Assembly (NCBI GenBank): GCA_947089135.1
Contig: CAMUJF010000004.1
Location: 1-64,000, forward strand
Source: an uncultured Clostridia bacterium
GTDB taxonomy: Bacteria; Bacillota; Clostridia; Oscillospirales; Ruminococcaceae
DNA: 64,000 bases
Direction of reading: 5' to 3'
In this document: positions 50,985-58,715 of the stretch, piece by piece
Layout: every line of letters starts with the position of its first letter
Numbering within the stretch: the first letter of the stretch is position 1
Made by a program: the position numbers and the translations under genes
The notes under the pieces: generated by a model
Database searches by the model: none
Seen by the model: the letters and a program-made list of their open reading frames with translations, nothing else
What the model was told of the DNA's origin: nothing

Positions 50985-51359
50985 ATGGCAATACGCGAAT
51001 CGGGAGAGGACTACCTTGAAACAATACTGATACTTCAAAAAAGGACAGGTTTTGTGCGCTCCATAGACGTTGCCACCGAGCTTGGGTACTCAAAGCCCAG
51101 CATAAGCCGCGCCATGGGGATACTGAAATCCTACGGCTATATTGAGGTGGAGAAGGGCGGGCGGATAATCCTTACGGAATCGGGAAAGGAAAAAGCGGAA
51201 TCGGTATACGGCAGACATTTGGTTCTGCGGAAGTTTCTGACGGAAACGTTGGGAGTCTCGGAGAAAAACGCCGAAGAGGACGCCTGCCGCATTGAACATA
51301 TTCTAAGCGACGAGACCTACTCAAAGCTAAAAAGCTTTATCGAAAAAATTGAGAACTAA
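50985..51359 (+). CDS. DtxR/MntR-type metal-responsive regulator
   Basis: The 124-residue protein has an N-terminal HTH (EDYLETILILQKRTG; SIDVATELGYSKPSISRAMG) and a dimerisation/metal region (LTESGKEKAESVYGRHLVLR, EEDACRIEHILSDE). These resemble MntR and DtxR, which bind Mn or Fe and repress uptake genes. The C-terminal SH3-like domain of DtxR is absent, as in MntR. No transporter is adjacent. SD GGGAGG precedes the ATG. Confidence 0.88.
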   Translation: MAIRESGEDYLETILILQKRTGFVRSIDVATELGYSKPSISRAMGILKSYGYIEVEKGGRIILTESGKEKAESVYGRHLVLRKFLTETLGVSEKNAEEDACRIEHILSDETYSKLKSFIEKIEN

Positions 51360-51462
51360 TACTAATCCCTCATTGAATCACAGACAATCTCACGCCGTAA
51401 AACCGCATATATCAAAGCTTTTGCGGCGATTTCTTGTCAGTAATTCTAATGTGGATTAGTAT
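51359..51462. repeat. MITE-like repeat, family A copy 2
   Basis: A 104-bp element with ends ATACTAATC and GATTAGTAT. The first base is the last base of the DtxR gene's stop TAA, giving the same join (TAA then TACTAATC) as copy 1. The interior core CGCATATATCAAAGCTTTTG is shared with copy 1. Confidence 0.75.
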
Positions 51463-51465
51463 AAT

Positions 51466-51520
51466 AAAAAATACCCATGCTTCGGCGGTTGTTCGCTTGG
51501 CATGGGTATTTTTTATTTTT
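51466..51520. terminator. Bidirectional terminator, DtxR / lipoprotein
   Basis: AAAAAATACCCATGC pairs with GCATGGGTATTTTTT. A-runs and T-runs on both sides suit the two convergent genes. Confidence 0.85.
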
Positions 51521-51523
51521 CTG

Positions 51524-52489
51524 TCAATTTAGATCTCCGGTCTCAAAGCAATAGTCTGCGCTTCCGTAAAAGCCGCGCTCGGCGCTTTTTGTGCTGTCAT
51601 ATGTCACAGTGACCATATAAACGGTATTGCTTTCAAGCTCAAAAAAACCTGTGTAGTCCCCTGTTCCTGGAAAATTGTTTTCATACTCTGTTTTCGGGCG
51701 ACTAAGTGTTTCCTCGGAAGTGTCGCCCTTTTTGGAAATATCCCAGCCGACGATCTTGATTTTGTCCGGCTCAAAGCCCGCGGGAAAATCCAGCATAATG
51801 CTACTTGAATACAGCTTGACTTTAACGTTTGAAGCCTGTGCGTCAAGAGGGTGCAGAGAGTCGGATATGATCGCATGGTGCTGATACGGATCATTGGGAT
51901 CAACATAGTCCCAAGACATACCCGACGGAGCTGCCATTGCCCCCGAAGCCGAAAAGGACGAAAGCGGGTCTGTGATCCTCATTGGCGGCGGACAGCTTGT
52001 TCGTTGATCCACAATCCGTTCGGCAGTGCGTATTATTTTCTCCATATCGTCTACGGACGGCGTATAGCTTTTGCCCTCGCCGCAAAACTGCTCCGTACCG
52101 AAAACGCTTAAAGTACCGTCCTTGAAAAAATCCATATGGCAGAAGTCCATGCCCTGCTGCGATTCCGAACCGTTCCGCATTATCTCTATTTGCAGCAGGA
52201 TTCTGTCACTGTCGGAAAGATCGTACGGGTCGGGATTCTCCGAAAGCTTAGCCGACGTAAGCGCGGAAACAAGCTCGTCAGCGTATGAGGTGAACTCGCT
52301 GCCGAGCATGACCGACGTTTCGGCGTTCTCCTTTTTCGCAAGCGCAATGTTAAAAAATACGGGGTTGTCTCCGTCTGCGGAAAGCATTTGCGGGAAATTG
52401 TTTTCAGCGGGAACACGCCAGTTTCCGCAGGACGAGAACAGACACGCCGCAGACAGTGCCGCCGCTGTTAAAAGCGCTTTTGCTTTCAT
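51524..52489 (-). CDS. Unknown lipoprotein, second of a tandem pair
   Basis: A 321-residue lipoprotein: signal MKAKALLTAAALSAACLFSS followed by Cys. The body has LLGSEF-like MLGSEFTSYADELVSAL, DSLHPLDAQ, DKIKIVGWDISKKGDTS and RGFYGSADYCFE. It shares this whole layout with the 52520-53470 product (GSEFSGSLDELVSAL, APHPLDE, DKITVVGWDTADRGNTS, RGFYGTADYYFE), so the two arose by duplication. No domain was recognised. SD GGAGG precedes the ATG. Confidence 0.78.
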   Translation of the reverse strand: MKAKALLTAAALSAACLFSSCGNWRVPAENNFPQMLSADGDNPVFFNIALAKKENAETSVMLGSEFTSYADELVSALTSAKLSENPDPYDLSDSDRILLQIEIMRNGSESQQGMDFCHMDFFKDGTLSVFGTEQFCGEGKSYTPSVDDMEKIIRTAERIVDQRTSCPPPMRITDPLSSFSASGAMAAPSGMSWDYVDPNDPYQHHAIISDSLHPLDAQASNVKVKLYSSSIMLDFPAGFEPDKIKIVGWDISKKGDTSEETLSRPKTEYENNFPGTGDYTGFFELESNTVYMVTVTYDSTKSAERGFYGSADYCFETGDLN

Positions 52490-52519
52490 TAGTACCTCCT
52501 TTAAACGGAACGGGAGCAG

Positions 52520-53470
52520 TTACATTTCAAAATAGTAATCCGCCGTTCCGTAAAAACCGCGTTCATCAAACTTGGACTCATCGTAAAAAACGGTAAGACG
52601 GTAGATCATTTTTCTTTCCAGATAAAATGAGGCTATATATCCTTCATCGGGAGAATAAAAATGCTCAGCTGTGGTCTTTGCTTCTGCCGATGTATTGCCC
52701 CTGTCGGCGGTATCCCAGCCGACGACTGTTATTTTGTCCGGATCCAAATCCTCTGCAAAATGAACTCCGACTGCCGATGAATAGTGCTGTACCATGACGG
52801 TCAGTGCGTTTTCGTCAAGAGGGTGAGGAGCGTCGGCAGCAAGCCCCCGAGCCTCTCCGTTCTCATCAATATAGTTCCAGGAAAATCCCGCCGGAGAAAT
52901 ATTCGTGCCTGCGGCAAACTGTGAGGAAAGATAATCGGGAATACGTATCGTCCGGGGAAAGTTATTTCTTTCCGAAAGGACCTTTTCCGCAGCTGCAAGT
53001 ATTTCTTTATAATCATTTTCGGAAATTTTATAAGCATGATTTTCTTTGCTGTAATCTCCGTATCCGTATCTGAACGTGGTGATCTCATAATCGCCGCCGT
53101 TTGTTTTAATGCCTATTGAGTACCAGCGCTCGGACCGGTTTTTCTCAACATTTATCTGTATATACGAATTGTACAGGTTTTCATCAGATTCGGAGACTGT
53201 CTTTTCAAATTCCCTCAGAGAAGCGTTCTCAAGCGCGGAAACAAGCTCGTCCAAACTGCCTGAAAATTCGCTGCCGAGCAGCAGATCGGATTCCTCCTCC
53301 CAAACTCCCGAATTGATTTTGTTTACCTTTACAAAGGTCTGTGTGCCGTCCTGCGCAAAAATCTCGCCGAAAAAATTTTCTGCGGGTTCACCGTCCTGCG
53401 TATTTCCGCAGGACGAAAGCAGACACGCCGCGGATACCATTGCCGCTGTTAAAAACGCTTTTACTTTCAT
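52520..53470 (-). CDS. Unknown lipoprotein, first of a tandem pair
   Basis: A 316-residue paralogue of the next gene, with signal MKVKAFLTAAMVSAACLLSS followed by Cys and the shared body motifs DELVSAL, HPLDE, VGWDTADRGNTS and RGFYGTADYYFE. Similarity is clear over the full length, with a divergent centre. Both are secreted and lipid-anchored, 30 nt apart and likely co-transcribed. Function is unknown; no transporter or enzyme partner is next to them. SD GGAGG precedes the ATG. Confidence 0.78.
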   Translation of the reverse strand: MKVKAFLTAAMVSAACLLSSCGNTQDGEPAENFFGEIFAQDGTQTFVKVNKINSGVWEEESDLLLGSEFSGSLDELVSALENASLREFEKTVSESDENLYNSYIQINVEKNRSERWYSIGIKTNGGDYEITTFRYGYGDYSKENHAYKISENDYKEILAAAEKVLSERNNFPRTIRIPDYLSSQFAAGTNISPAGFSWNYIDENGEARGLAADAPHPLDENALTVMVQHYSSAVGVHFAEDLDPDKITVVGWDTADRGNTSAEAKTTAEHFYSPDEGYIASFYLERKMIYRLTVFYDESKFDERGFYGTADYYFEM

Positions 53471-53490
53471 TTGTTACCTCCCTGCACTAT

Positions 53491-55299
53491 TCAGTCATCA
53501 AGCTTCAGCACAGCCATAAACGCCTCCTGAGGCACCTCCACGGTACCTAACTGACGCATACGCTTCTTGCCCTCCTTCTGTTTTTCCAGAAGCTTTTTCT
53601 TTCGTGTGATGTCGCCGCCGTAACACTTGGCAAGAACGTCCTTGCGCATTGCCTTAACGGTCTCGCGGGCGATTATTTTTCCTCCGATAGCCGCTTGGAT
53701 AGGTACTTCAAAAAGCTGTCTGGGAATGTTGTCCTTTAGCTTTTCGGCAATTTTTCTCGCCCTGCCATAGGCGTTGTCTGCGTGTACTATAAAGGACAGT
53801 GCGTCCACCACTTCGCCGTTTAGCATGATATCAAGCTTCACAAGCTTCGAGGGAGCGTACCCCAGCATTTCGTAGTCAAATGAAGCGTACCCCTTTGTAC
53901 GTGATTTCAGCGCGTCGAAAAAGTCGTAGACTATCTCGTTCAGGGGCAGCTCGTAGTGCAGCTCCACGCGGGTCTCGTCAAGGTACTTCATGTCCTTGAA
54001 AACGCCGCGCCTGCCCTGACAAAGCTCCATGATGTTGCCAACGTATTCGCTTGGAGCAAATACTGAAGCCTTAACCATAGGCTCCTCCGCGGAGGCTATC
54101 ACGGACGGTTCGGGATAGTTTGTAGGGTTGTCAATGTAGACGGTTTCCCCGCTTGTAAGATTTACCTTGTAAATTACCGAGGGGGCGGTGGTTATAAGGT
54201 CAAGGTTGTATTCGCGCTCCAGACGTTCCTGAATTATTTCCATGTGGAGCAATCCCAAAAAACCGCAGCGGAAACCAAAGCCGAGAGCAACGGATGTCTC
54301 AGGCTCAAAGGACAGGGACGCGTCGTTGAGACGAAGCTTGTCCAGAGCGTCACGCAGGTCGCCGTAGCGCGCTCCGTCCGCAGGGTAAACGCCGCTGAAC
54401 ACCATAGGGTTCACCTCACGGTATCCGGGCAAAGCCTCGGCGCAGGGGTTGTCCGCGTCGGTAACGGTGTCGCCTACCTTAGTATCGCTTATGGATTTTA
54501 TGGAAGCTGTGATGTAGCCTACCTCGCCCGCACGGAGTCCTCCCGCGTTTACAAGCTCGGTAGCGCCCATGTAGCCCGCTTCAACAACGGTAAACTCCGC
54601 ACCGGTCGCCATAAGGCGTATAGTCTGACCGATTTTTACTTCACCGTCTATAACGCGTACGTAAATAATTACGCCCTTGTAGCTGTCATAAAAGCAGTCG
54701 AATATCAAAGCTTTCAGTGGACTTTCGCTGTCTCCCTTGGGACAGGGTATATCGGTGACTACCCTTTCAAGTACTTCTTCAACATTGGTACCCATTTTTG
54801 CGGAAATTCTGGGAGCGTCCATAGCGGGTATGCCTATTATGTTTTCCACCTCATTGCAGACCCGTTCAGGGTCAGCGGAGGGCAGGTCTATCTTGTTTAC
54901 CACGGGCATTACTTCAAGATCGTTCTCAATGGCGAGATAGGTATTGGCAAGTGTCTGAGCCTCAATACCCTGAGAAGCGTCCACAACAAGCACAGCCCCC
55001 TCGCAGGCCACAAGGGAACGGGATACCTCGTAGTTGAAGTCCACATGACCGGGGGTGTCGATAAGATTGAAAACGTAAGTCTGACCGTCCTTAGCCGTGT
55101 AGTTGAGCCGTACCGCGCGGGCTTTTATGGTTATGCCGCGCTCACGTTCGATATCCATGTTATCAAGAAGCTGTTCCTCCATGTCACGCTTTGCAACGGT
55201 GGAGGTAAGCTCCAAAATACGGTCGGCAAGGGTGGATTTTCCGTGGTCGATATGTGCGATAATGCAGAAATTACGTATATTTTCTTTATTGTAAGACAA
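53491..55299 (-). CDS. lepA: Elongation factor 4 (LepA)
   Basis: LepA is a ribosome-bound GTPase active in translation, possibly in initiation and stalled complexes. The 602-residue protein has G1 HIDHGKSTLADR, RGITIKARAVRL, DTPGHVDFNYEVSRS, NKIDLPSADPERV. The LepA-specific C-terminus has TRKKKLLEKQKEGKKRMRQLG (cut here as KKKLLEKQKEGKKRM). The start is TTG 55299, after AAGGAAGTG, giving MSYNKENIRN. Confidence 0.97.
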   Translation of the reverse strand: MSYNKENIRNFCIIAHIDHGKSTLADRILELTSTVAKRDMEEQLLDNMDIERERGITIKARAVRLNYTAKDGQTYVFNLIDTPGHVDFNYEVSRSLVACEGAVLVVDASQGIEAQTLANTYLAIENDLEVMPVVNKIDLPSADPERVCNEVENIIGIPAMDAPRISAKMGTNVEEVLERVVTDIPCPKGDSESPLKALIFDCFYDSYKGVIIYVRVIDGEVKIGQTIRLMATGAEFTVVEAGYMGATELVNAGGLRAGEVGYITASIKSISDTKVGDTVTDADNPCAEALPGYREVNPMVFSGVYPADGARYGDLRDALDKLRLNDASLSFEPETSVALGFGFRCGFLGLLHMEIIQERLEREYNLDLITTAPSVIYKVNLTSGETVYIDNPTNYPEPSVIASAEEPMVKASVFAPSEYVGNIMELCQGRRGVFKDMKYLDETRVELHYELPLNEIVYDFFDALKSRTKGYASFDYEMLGYAPSKLVKLDIMLNGEVVDALSFIVHADNAYGRARKIAEKLKDNIPRQLFEVPIQAAIGGKIIARETVKAMRKDVLAKCYGGDITRKKKLLEKQKEGKKRMRQLGTVEVPQEAFMAVLKLDD

Positions 55300-55336
55300 A
55301 TTAACACTTCCTTAAAAATAGGGTAAATCAGCTTTT

Positions 55337-55621
55337 ATTATTTATATGCTTTATTTTTGTAAGCAGGACGGCCGTCTCGCCGCGGCATGATTGCTCCGGA
55401 TCGATGTCAAAAATCCGGGAAAACGCTCCGTTCATTCGCGGGAATTTGTCAACGGCTTTTTTGACTTTGAAAATGCCATTCTTTTGACCGCGCTCGTATG
55501 CGGAAACCGGTCAACAGCCACAACTCTGATTCCTGCTTGTATTTTTCATTTCCCCACTCGTTCGATACAAAGTTCAGCTTGTAATCAACGAGCACATCTT
55601 TCAGACGGAGTTTATCGAACA
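55337..55621 (-). pseudogene. Gene remnants with frame disruptions
   Basis: On the minus strand an ATG at 55621 after AGGAGG opens FDKLRLKDVLVDYKLNF, then VSNEWGNEKYK. It shifts frame, and a second frame runs through VVAVDRFPHT and a third through FSRIFDIDPEQSC to a stop near 55337. The first part recalls the N-terminus of McrB-like restriction ATPases in Clostridia; the second recalls a methyltransferase end. Both resemblances are weak. It looks like a mosaic of degraded genes. Confidence 0.4.
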
Positions 55622-55636
55622 TTGCCGCTGCCTCCT

Positions 55637-55828
55637 TTATGCTTTACTCAGGCTGTTATATATTTCCTCTGCGAAGATGCCGGATGCCTCACGCTTTATT
55701 TCATCATTTTCAAGCAGGAGCGAGAAAAGATCATGATCCTGATAGAGAGCTTCGATCAGCGCGTTATCGATGTTGTAGAAATAGGAAAACTCGAAATCTT
55801 TATGGTCATCAAGCACCAGTTTTCTCAA
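55637..55828 (-). CDS. Short unknown protein or gene remnant
   Basis: A TTG-started frame of 63 residues with GAGAGTG before it: LVLDDHKDFEFSYFYNIDNA, later LLENDEIKREASGIFAEEIY and NSLSKA. It has a clean promoter (55880-55908) and stop. The end resembles the C-terminal parts of some restriction or helicase proteins, so it may be the last piece of a longer gene. Expression is plausible; function is unknown. Confidence 0.4.
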   Translation of the reverse strand: MRKLVLDDHKDFEFSYFYNIDNALIEALYQDHDLFSLLLENDEIKREASGIFAEEIYNSLSKA

Positions 55829-55879
55829 GTCATCACTCTCATATCAGTACATCTGCACAGCGTGTTTGAATTGATATAC

Positions 55880-55908
55880 ATTATATCACAAAGGTGAATA
55901 TATTGCAA
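55880..55908 (-). promoter_or_regulatory. Promoter facing the 55.8-kb short frame
   Basis: On the minus strand TTGCAA (55903-55908), 17 bp, TATAAT (55880-55885): the same boxes and spacing as the dcw promoter. Confidence 0.6.
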
Positions 55909-55918
55909 GCTTTTATTG

Positions 55919-56015
55919 AAAGACCAGCTATAAAAAGTCAAGCCATTGAAAGAAAAATTCACAATTAATTAACATCAGATATTTTTTGTGGCGGAATAGG
56001 CTCATAAGACCTGTT
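55919..56015. repeat. Repeat family C, copy 2
   Basis: About 97 bp in reverse orientation to copy 1 (49723-49820), with the shared blocks CCAGCTATAAAAAGTCAAGCC and TTTTTTGTGGCGGAATAGGC (each cut at the element's ends). It borders the degraded island. Confidence 0.7.
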
Positions 56016-56049
56016 TTCTTTAAGAATAATAAAGATTATGCTGCAAAGT

Positions 56050-56238
56050 TTATGGGCAACAGCGCCTGCGGCAGTAGGTCTTTATGATCTTGCCGCCTAC
56101 GGGAGAAACAGCATGGAATCCGTCAAGTCCGAACTTGCCGCCGTCTATATAATGCAGTTCATAGAATCCTTTGCCGTGACTGTGCTTCGGGCATACCGCT
56201 CCGCTGTGATTGAGACTTATCAAGCTGATTTTAAAATT
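56050..56238 (-). pseudogene. Cupin / AraC-type regulator fragment
   Basis: The minus strand reads LNHSGAVCPKHSHGKGFYEL then HYIDGGKFGLDG, with the H-x-H-x(3-5)-E-x-H spacing of an AraC-family cupin domain. There is no start, no HTH part, and its 5' end is replaced by a family B repeat end (56242). It is a broken fragment. Confidence 0.45.
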
Positions 56239-56241
56239 AAA

Positions 56242-56282
56242 TTGCCGAAAAGACGTGCGTAAAAAGATACTGAACAGGCTCT
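56242..56282. repeat. Repeat family B, solo right end
   Basis: The 41 nt from TTGCCGAAAAGACGTGCG to CTGAACAGGCTCT match 27657-27696 with one extra A. No left end is found, so the element is truncated. Confidence 0.7.
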
Positions 56283-56330
56283 CAGAATAGCTAATTTTAT
56301 TAAAACGCAATTTTAACGCGAAAACAACAA

Positions 56331-56383
56331 AAAGGCATTTCCGGTTGATTTACTAAAAGTCATACGAAAATGCCTTTATTTTT
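56331..56383. terminator. Hairpin before the NYN gene
   Basis: AAAGGCATTTCCG pairs with CGAAAATGCCTTT (one mismatch), followed by ATTTTTT on plus and by TTGTTGTTTT on minus. It isolates the NYN gene from the island. Confidence 0.65.
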
Positions 56384-56479
56384 TAACACCATATTTTCCC
56401 ACTGTTTCAACTTTTACAGAATTTTGCACTTTTTTCATTTTGCGCGTCAAGCTACAAAAATCCTAAAATGTAATTAGAG

Positions 56480-56508
56480 TTGCATTTTTCTTCTTTTTCT
56501 GATATAAT
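56480..56508 (+). promoter_or_regulatory. Promoter of the NYN gene
   Basis: TTGCAT (56480-56485), 17 bp, TATAAT (56503-56508). Confidence 0.65.
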
Positions 56509-56562
56509 ATAATTGTTATAATAACTGTATTGTGCAAAAGTGAAAAGGATGAATAAATTTTT

Positions 56563-57891
56563 ATGAGAACAGATACCAGAAATATCGTAGCAACGATCGC
56601 ATATCTTATCGGCATAAGGAAAAGCGCATGGATATCGACCTATGGGAACGAATATCCCGAATTGCTTACAGACCTTGAAAACAATAAGGACGCCACGGCA
56701 ATAAGATATCTCTGCAAGCTCAGGACTACCCTTATGCAGAGATTCAAAAAAACAGACGCGGCTATAGTGTACGATTTTAAGAATATTGACCGCATCGAAT
56801 GGTACGACGCGGAAAATATCCGGCAGCTTGAAAAATGGGGGTACACCATACTCCTTGCAAACAAGCGCGCCTCGGATTATTCCCTGCATTTCAACACGCT
56901 TATCCGCGATAACATCGATAAATGCCGCGAGCTTTTCCCCGACTGGATCGTTTGGGACTACATAAAGGATCTTTTTGTTATCCCGAAGTTCACAAACGAA
57001 AGCGTACAGAAATTTGAATTCGCTAAATATATGGAGCACATAGACAATTATCCTTTCCAGGTCTATATACACTGGAAGCCTAAGGATTACGGAAATCTGC
57101 TCTATACCGACGGAAAGTTCCTTGAGATACTGTATGAAATGAACAACGACTATTTCGGGGACAAAAGCAAGTACAAAAACGCTGTGGACGACGTAAAAAA
57201 TAATATTTACAGCTTTATCGACAACAGCTACAAAACAGTGCTGGCTGTGGACTGCGAAAATTCCGACGTCTATAAGCTGTACGGAATGCTTAAAAATCTC
57301 AACAGGGACGAGATAGAAAAAATTGAAAAGATAATCCTCTACGACGACAGGAACACAAACAACGGCTGGGATTACCTTGAAAAATTTATCGGTATCCCCG
57401 TGGAGCATATAGAGGTACAGAGAGTAGTAGATCATAAATCAATAGTGGATATGAGAATGGCTACGGGAATTTGCAGGGAATTTTACAAGAACGACGTTTC
57501 CTCGTTCATACTGCTGTCCAGCGATTCGGACTACTGGGCGCTGATATCGTCCCTCCCCGAAGCGGAGTTTTTAGTTGTTATAGAGTACTCAAAATGCGGA
57601 CACGCTATCAGAGATACCCTTGACGCAAACGGTACCTATTACTGCTCTTTGGACGATTTCTGCACCGGAAATATAGAGGAACTGAAACGGGCGGTGCTGT
57701 TAAGCGAGCTGAACGCGCTGCTGCCCGATCTGTTAAGCTACAACGGAAAGGAGCTTGCAAAAATGCTGTTTGAACGTGCCCGCATTGAAGCGGACGAAAA
57801 CGAGATAACCAACTTTTATAATAAATATATCAAAACCATAAAGCTTACTGTTGACGACGCGGGAAATTTCAGCTTTTCGGTAAATCACTGA
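56563..57891 (+). CDS. NYN/PIN-like nuclease-domain protein
   Basis: This 442-residue protein has a C-terminal NYN-type metal-dependent RNase-like domain. VLAVDCENSDVYKLYGMLKN gives D230 and E232; VVDHKSIVDMRMATGICREF holds D296; FILLSSDSDYWALISSL holds D321 and D323. The acidic set typical of the fold is complete. The first 220 residues (RNIVATIAYLIGIRKSAW onward) have no recognised domain. SD AAAAGGATG precedes it. NYN proteins often process or degrade RNA; some act in defence. It is a single gene beside a degraded island. Confidence 0.75.
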   Translation: MRTDTRNIVATIAYLIGIRKSAWISTYGNEYPELLTDLENNKDATAIRYLCKLRTTLMQRFKKTDAAIVYDFKNIDRIEWYDAENIRQLEKWGYTILLANKRASDYSLHFNTLIRDNIDKCRELFPDWIVWDYIKDLFVIPKFTNESVQKFEFAKYMEHIDNYPFQVYIHWKPKDYGNLLYTDGKFLEILYEMNNDYFGDKSKYKNAVDDVKNNIYSFIDNSYKTVLAVDCENSDVYKLYGMLKNLNRDEIEKIEKIILYDDRNTNNGWDYLEKFIGIPVEHIEVQRVVDHKSIVDMRMATGICREFYKNDVSSFILLSSDSDYWALISSLPEAEFLVVIEYSKCGHAIRDTLDANGTYYCSLDDFCTGNIEELKRAVLLSELNALLPDLLSYNGKELAKMLFERARIEADENEITNFYNKYIKTIKLTVDDAGNFSFSVNH

Positions 57892-57918
57892 GTTTTATTA
57901 ATTTTTTTCGTTTTTCTA

Positions 57919-57947
57919 TTGACAAATGCAGTAACATGGTGTATACT
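57919..57947 (+). promoter_or_regulatory. Strong promoter of the 37-codon mini-gene
   Basis: TTGACA (57919-57924), 17 bp, TATACT (57942-57947) with TGG upstream. It lies 27 nt after the NYN stop. Confidence 0.8.
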
Positions 57948-57976
57948 TACAAAAAACATTGAAAGGATTTTCCGAA

Positions 57977-58090
57977 ATGAGAACCGCAGCTTTTACAGCA
58001 TACAGAGCGAATACGGCAATGGGGAAAGAGGTCATGTACGTGATGTGCAATGGCTTTAGGCTGCTGTACCCGAAACGCTCCGAACGCTGA
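57977..58090 (+). CDS. Putative 37-residue small protein
   Basis: A full unit is visible: promoter, SD GAAAGGA 9 nt before ATG, 37 codons and a strong terminator at 58132. The product starts MRTAAFTAYRANTAMGKEVM and ends LLYPKRSER, with three more Met and one Cys inside. It is basic with no clear membrane helix. No family was recognised. It could also be a small RNA with a chance frame, but the SD spacing and clean frame favour translation. Confidence 0.55.
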   Translation: MRTAAFTAYRANTAMGKEVMYVMCNGFRLLYPKRSER

Positions 58091-58131
58091 GATCGGTTTC
58101 TTGCATACGGATTTTGCGGATTGCGTATAGT

Positions 58132-58164
58132 GCGGCTTAAAGCGTCGTCTTTAAGCCGCTTTTT
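58132..58164 (+). terminator. Terminator of the 37-codon mini-gene
   Basis: GCGGCTTAAAG pairs perfectly with CTTTAAGCCGC over a 6-nt loop, followed by TTTTT. Confidence 0.9.
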
Positions 58165-58203
58165 ATTTTATACGAATATCTTTACGAGAAAGGGACGATA
58201 CAA

Positions 58204-58710
58204 GTGGCGGTCATAGCAAATAAAGTACATACCACAAATGATATCACTATAAAAAGAATTATTGCCGCGGAAGAGCTTCAAGCAGCTCTGACTCTTGCGG
58301 AAAATGTGTTCATGCAGTTTGAGGCTCCCGTCTTTACCAAACGGGGCACGGAGAGCTTCCTGTCGTTCCTGTGGGGAAAAAGAGTCAGGGAAATGTTTGA
58401 AAGCGGCAGCTTCGCAGTATGGAGCTGTTACCGCGGAAACGAGCTTGCAGGCATGATCGCTCTGCGGGACTGCGAACATATCAGCCTTGCGTTTGTACGC
58501 TCCGACTTTCACCGTCAGGGGATAGGACGAATGCTCTACGCCGCGGCAAAAGACGAAGCTCTGTCCCGCGGTACAAAAAGAATAACGGTAAACGCCAGTG
58601 ATTACGGCATACCGTTTTACCATGCTATGGGCTTCCGCAAAACGGATATGCAGCTTTTTGTCGACGGCATTCAGTACACGCCTATGGCGGCAAAAATACG
58701 AAGGGAATGA
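58204..58710 (+). CDS. GNAT family N-acetyltransferase
   Basis: This 168-residue acetyl-CoA-dependent transferase has MIALRDCEHISLAFV, the CoA-binding loop SDFHRQGIGRMLYAAAKDEA, and NASDYGIPFYHAMGFRKTD (the usual aromatic end). The start is GTG 58204 after AAGGGACG. The next GNAT gene begins at the stop, so the two form an operon. The target is unknown. Confidence 0.87.
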   Translation: MAVIANKVHTTNDITIKRIIAAEELQAALTLAENVFMQFEAPVFTKRGTESFLSFLWGKRVREMFESGSFAVWSCYRGNELAGMIALRDCEHISLAFVRSDFHRQGIGRMLYAAAKDEALSRGTKRITVNASDYGIPFYHAMGFRKTDMQLFVDGIQYTPMAAKIRRE

Positions 58711-58715
58711 TACAA

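Noticed and set aside
54244..55326. 360-codon plus-strand frame over lepA
   Set aside because: Shadow of the lepA codons; no start signal and no motif.
56452..57435. 327-codon minus-strand frame over the NYN gene
   Set aside because: Antisense to a frame with intact catalytic residues and a good promoter.
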